From contig CAZBVV010000073.1 in assembly GCA_964495345.1 (NCBI GenBank), positions 1 to 9,022 of the forward strand: a stretch of DNA of 9,022 nucleotides, in the 5' to 3' direction. Below the pieces are notes generated by a model that was not told the DNA's origin, ran no database searches, and was given only the letters and a program-made list of their open reading frames with translations. This document shows, in pieces, positions 7,556 to 9,022 of the stretch; within the stretch, counting starts at the first letter, position 1, and each line of letters starts with the position of its first letter. A program made the translations under genes and the position numbers. The DNA is from UBA1081 sp964495345. Its GTDB lineage: Bacteria; Bacillota; Clostridia; Oscillospirales; Acutalibacteraceae.

Positions 7556-7897
7556 ATGCCTTTTATTGATTCAAAAATCTCCGTTAAAGTATCGGATGAA
7601 AAGAAAGAAATTCTTAAAGCAAAGCTCGGTGCTACAATGTCCATTCTCCGCAAATCGGAAAGCTATCTTATGGTCGGCATAAATGACGGTTACGACCTGT
7701 GGATGGGCGGCAACAAGCTTGACAAAGGTGCTTATGTTTCAGTAAGTCTTCTCGGAAATGCATCATCGGCAGACTATGAAAAAATGACCGCCGCAATTTG
7801 CGACATATATGAACAGGAATTGAATATTCCCGGCTCAAATGTGTATGTAACATACCACCCTGTTTCCGATTGGGGCTGGAACGGCAGTAATTTCTAA
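7556..7897 (+). CDS. MIF-like tautomerase-superfamily protein
   Basis: Small protein (113 aa) of the macrophage migration inhibitory factor/phenylpyruvate tautomerase family, a homotrimeric fold with an N-terminal catalytic proline. Pro2 becomes Pro1 after Met removal, and K33 matches MIF Lys32 (context RKSESYLMV). The C-terminal VYVTY and DWGWNGSNF match the MIF ending. The CxxC motif of human MIF is absent, so thiol-oxidoreductase activity of that kind is not expected. There is no signal peptide, as in MIF itself. A well-formed ribosome site (AAGGAGAG, about 7542-7549) overlaps the sufB stop, and a terminator follows the gene, so it is the last gene of the Fe-S operon. The physiological substrate is unknown. 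Family membership is strong; tautomerase activity is inferred from Pro1 and Lys32. Confidence 0.9.
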   Translation: MPFIDSKISVKVSDEKKEILKAKLGATMSILRKSESYLMVGINDGYDLWMGGNKLDKGAYVSVSLLGNASSADYEKMTAAICDIYEQELNIPGSNVYVTYHPVSDWGWNGSNF

Positions 7898-7915
7898 AAA
7901 TTATAAAAATTTATG

Positions 7916-7945
7916 GAGCTGTGAAAAAAACACAGCTCTTTTTTT
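7916..7945 (+). terminator. Rho-independent terminator of the sufC operon
   Basis: GAGCTGTG (7916-7923), a loop of seven A, then CACAGCTC (7931-7938), a perfect 8-bp stem followed by seven T (7939-7945). It lies 19 bases after the tautomerase stop. Confidence 0.93.
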
Positions 7946-7972
7946 CGCGGTACGCTAAATTATTGTTTATCG

Positions 7973-8008
7973 TCCCAAACAAAACCCCCGAAGCGGTCGC
8001 TCCGGGGG
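7973..8008 (-). terminator. Rho-independent terminator of the right-hand minus-strand gene
   Basis: A GC-rich hairpin at 7985-8008: CCCCCG pairs with CGGGGG, and AGCG with CGCT, around one mismatch. On the minus strand it is followed by TTTTGTTT (7984-7977), the polarity expected for a transcript reading leftwards from the gene ending at 8042. It converges with the sufC operon terminator; the space between the two genes holds nothing else I can support. Confidence 0.82.
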
Positions 8009-8041
8009 AAAACTTATTTAATTGTTAGTTTTTAATTCGGA

Positions 8042-9022
8042 TTACCAGTGAGCTTCACCGCAATCGCAGTACTGATAGTCTTTCATACCAAAGAGTCTGC
8101 GGAAGAAGTTAGCTATCTTCCAGAAGAATCTGATAAATCCGCTGCTGCTGTGGCAGTCACAGTCACAATTATCTTTTGTGCTTTCTACTTCAACGCCACC
8201 GAATTCCTTAATAACATTCTTGAGGAAATCAGTTAATTTGTCGTAATTGTTATCATCTGTTTCTTCGAAGAAGTTAAGAAGAGAATCCCATGAATTGCCA
8301 TAGTTACCGTAGAGGGTATCAAGACCTTCTGCAGCGTTATTAAGACCGTAGAAGATGTAGTAAACAGTTGCCATAGCACCGCTAAGTGAGGGTTCTGTAT
8401 TAAGTCCCTGAAGGATAGCCTTAACAAGTGTTGCGGAGCTGTTTGCAGCATCTTCACTTTCAGCATTACCCTGAAGAAGTGCAATAATTGCATCTGCATT
8501 ATCGCCTGTTGCAAGCCAATCAACAGCAAGTCTTATGAGAACTGTAATCATATCAGCGAACTGATTTTCACCTGCGTAAACCATCTTGTAGTAGGTTTCA
8601 CCGTTAGCTGACTGATAGGAGATAACCTTACCCATTGTAAGTTCAGCAACAAAGTCAACGATGAGAGGCTCAACATCAAGTCCTGTTGAATCTGCAATAG
8701 CATCACAAGCAAGGTTAACAAGATAATCCATGTTGTACTCTGCAAGGTCAAGACCAAGGAGAGTCATGAGATCGGGAGCACCAAGAAGAGGCTCAAGAGC
8801 AGCAAGAACAGTATCAACTGTGTTGATGATATTCTTTACAGCTGTATCAAGACCGTTGGAGTTGATAAAGTAAGTGAGTTCGGGAATCATTGCGAAGAGC
8901 TCATTTACAGGATCTGCAAGAATAACATCTACTCTGTCAAGAAGTGAATCAAGAATTGCACCAATCTTAGCTTCGTCATCGAGAGCATAGAACTCAGCAG
9001 GTGTCATCATTTCGCATCCGAG
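8042..9022 (-). CDS. C-terminal part of a large helical, probably surface-associated protein with a Cys/His tail (5' end outside window)
   Basis: The frame stays open to the right edge (326 residues visible), and the first in-window ATG (9010) has no convincing ribosome site, so this is an internal fragment of a longer protein. Most of it is acidic, Leu/Ala/Asp-rich and predicted helical, with phrases such as NELFAMIPELTYFINSNGL. It is suggestive of the long repetitive helical exported proteins of gut Clostridia (recalled, not checked). The last 42 residues differ: CDCDCH (8150-8167), then GFIRFFWKIANFFRRLFG, then CDCGEAHW to the stop. This pairs two Cys/His clusters around an aromatic, basic segment. 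There is no LPxTG motif, dockerin or SLH repeat in view. Codons favour TTC, TAC, CTT/CTC and GTT, unlike spoIIE, which suggests high expression. I do not recognise a named family; function is unknown. Confidence 0.85.
   Translation of the reverse strand, partial: LGCEMMTPAEFYALDDEAKIGAILDSLLDRVDVILADPVNELFAMIPELTYFINSNGLDTAVKNIINTVDTVLAALEPLLGAPDLMTLLGLDLAEYNMDYLVNLACDAIADSTGLDVEPLIVDFVAELTMGKVISYQSANGETYYKMVYAGENQFADMITVLIRLAVDWLATGDNADAIIALLQGNAESEDAANSSATLVKAILQGLNTEPSLSGAMATVYYIFYGLNNAAEGLDTLYGNYGNSWDSLLNFFEETDDNNYDKLTDFLKNVIKEFGGVEVESTKDNCDCDCHSSSGFIRFFWKIANFFRRLFGMKDYQYCDCGEAHW

Noticed and set aside
8996..9010. ATG ATG at 9010 as the true start of the right-hand protein
   Set aside because: The frame remains open to the window edge, there is no clear ribosome site, and the sequence does not look like a signal peptide. 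An internal Met of a larger protein is more likely.

Overview
The window looks like a draft assembly from a low-GC, anaerobic, endospore-forming member of the Clostridia, probably a gut Oscillospirales/Ruminococcaceae-type bacterium. The evidence is AT-rich DNA with AGGAG-type ribosome sites, a spoIIE sporulation phosphatase, a minimal SufC plus short SufB Fe-S assembly pair typical of strict anaerobes, and a large helical protein of a style I associate with gut Clostridia. The genus cannot be fixed from sequence alone. A run of exactly 100 N (5621-5720) marks a scaffold join whose true length is unknown.

Layout. On the minus strand, 3062 to <1, lies a two-gene operon. It starts with an RlmB/TrmH-type 23S rRNA 2'-O-methyltransferase. 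After 23 bases comes a >734-residue membrane protein that runs off the left edge. That protein has a long charged N-terminus and then the topology of a P1-type ATPase, but the phosphorylation motif DKTGT is absent. A divergent intergenic region (3063-3299) carries a good sigma-A-type promoter for the minus operon. For spoIIE on the plus strand it carries a TATAAT with a -35-like ATGACA 21 bp upstream and Spo0A-box-like sequences, reminiscent of the B. subtilis spoIIE promoter. spoIIE (3300 to gap) is complete except for its last few codons, which are in the gap. Right of the gap is a small structured repeat with imperfect terminal inverted repeats and two strong hairpins; the assembly probably broke there.

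A plus-strand operon follows (5892-7897): sufC, a short SufB-type scaffold (306 aa), and a MIF/tautomerase-family protein. It is preceded by a near-consensus sigma-A promoter and closed by a rho-independent terminator. SufC and SufB together would form a minimal Fe-S cluster assembly ATPase-scaffold complex (SMS-like); no cysteine desulfurase or SufU/NifU is visible here. Why a MIF-like tautomerase sits in the operon is unknown.

The right end (minus strand, 8042 to >9022) is the C-terminal 326 residues of a larger helical protein with a striking tail. A CDCDCH cluster is followed by an aromatic/basic amphipathic segment and then CDCGEAHW at the extreme C-terminus. I know of no named domain for this, and it is the best candidate for an undescribed anchoring, sorting or metal-binding module. 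A GC-rich hairpin with a T-rich tail terminates this gene, convergent with the MIF operon terminator.
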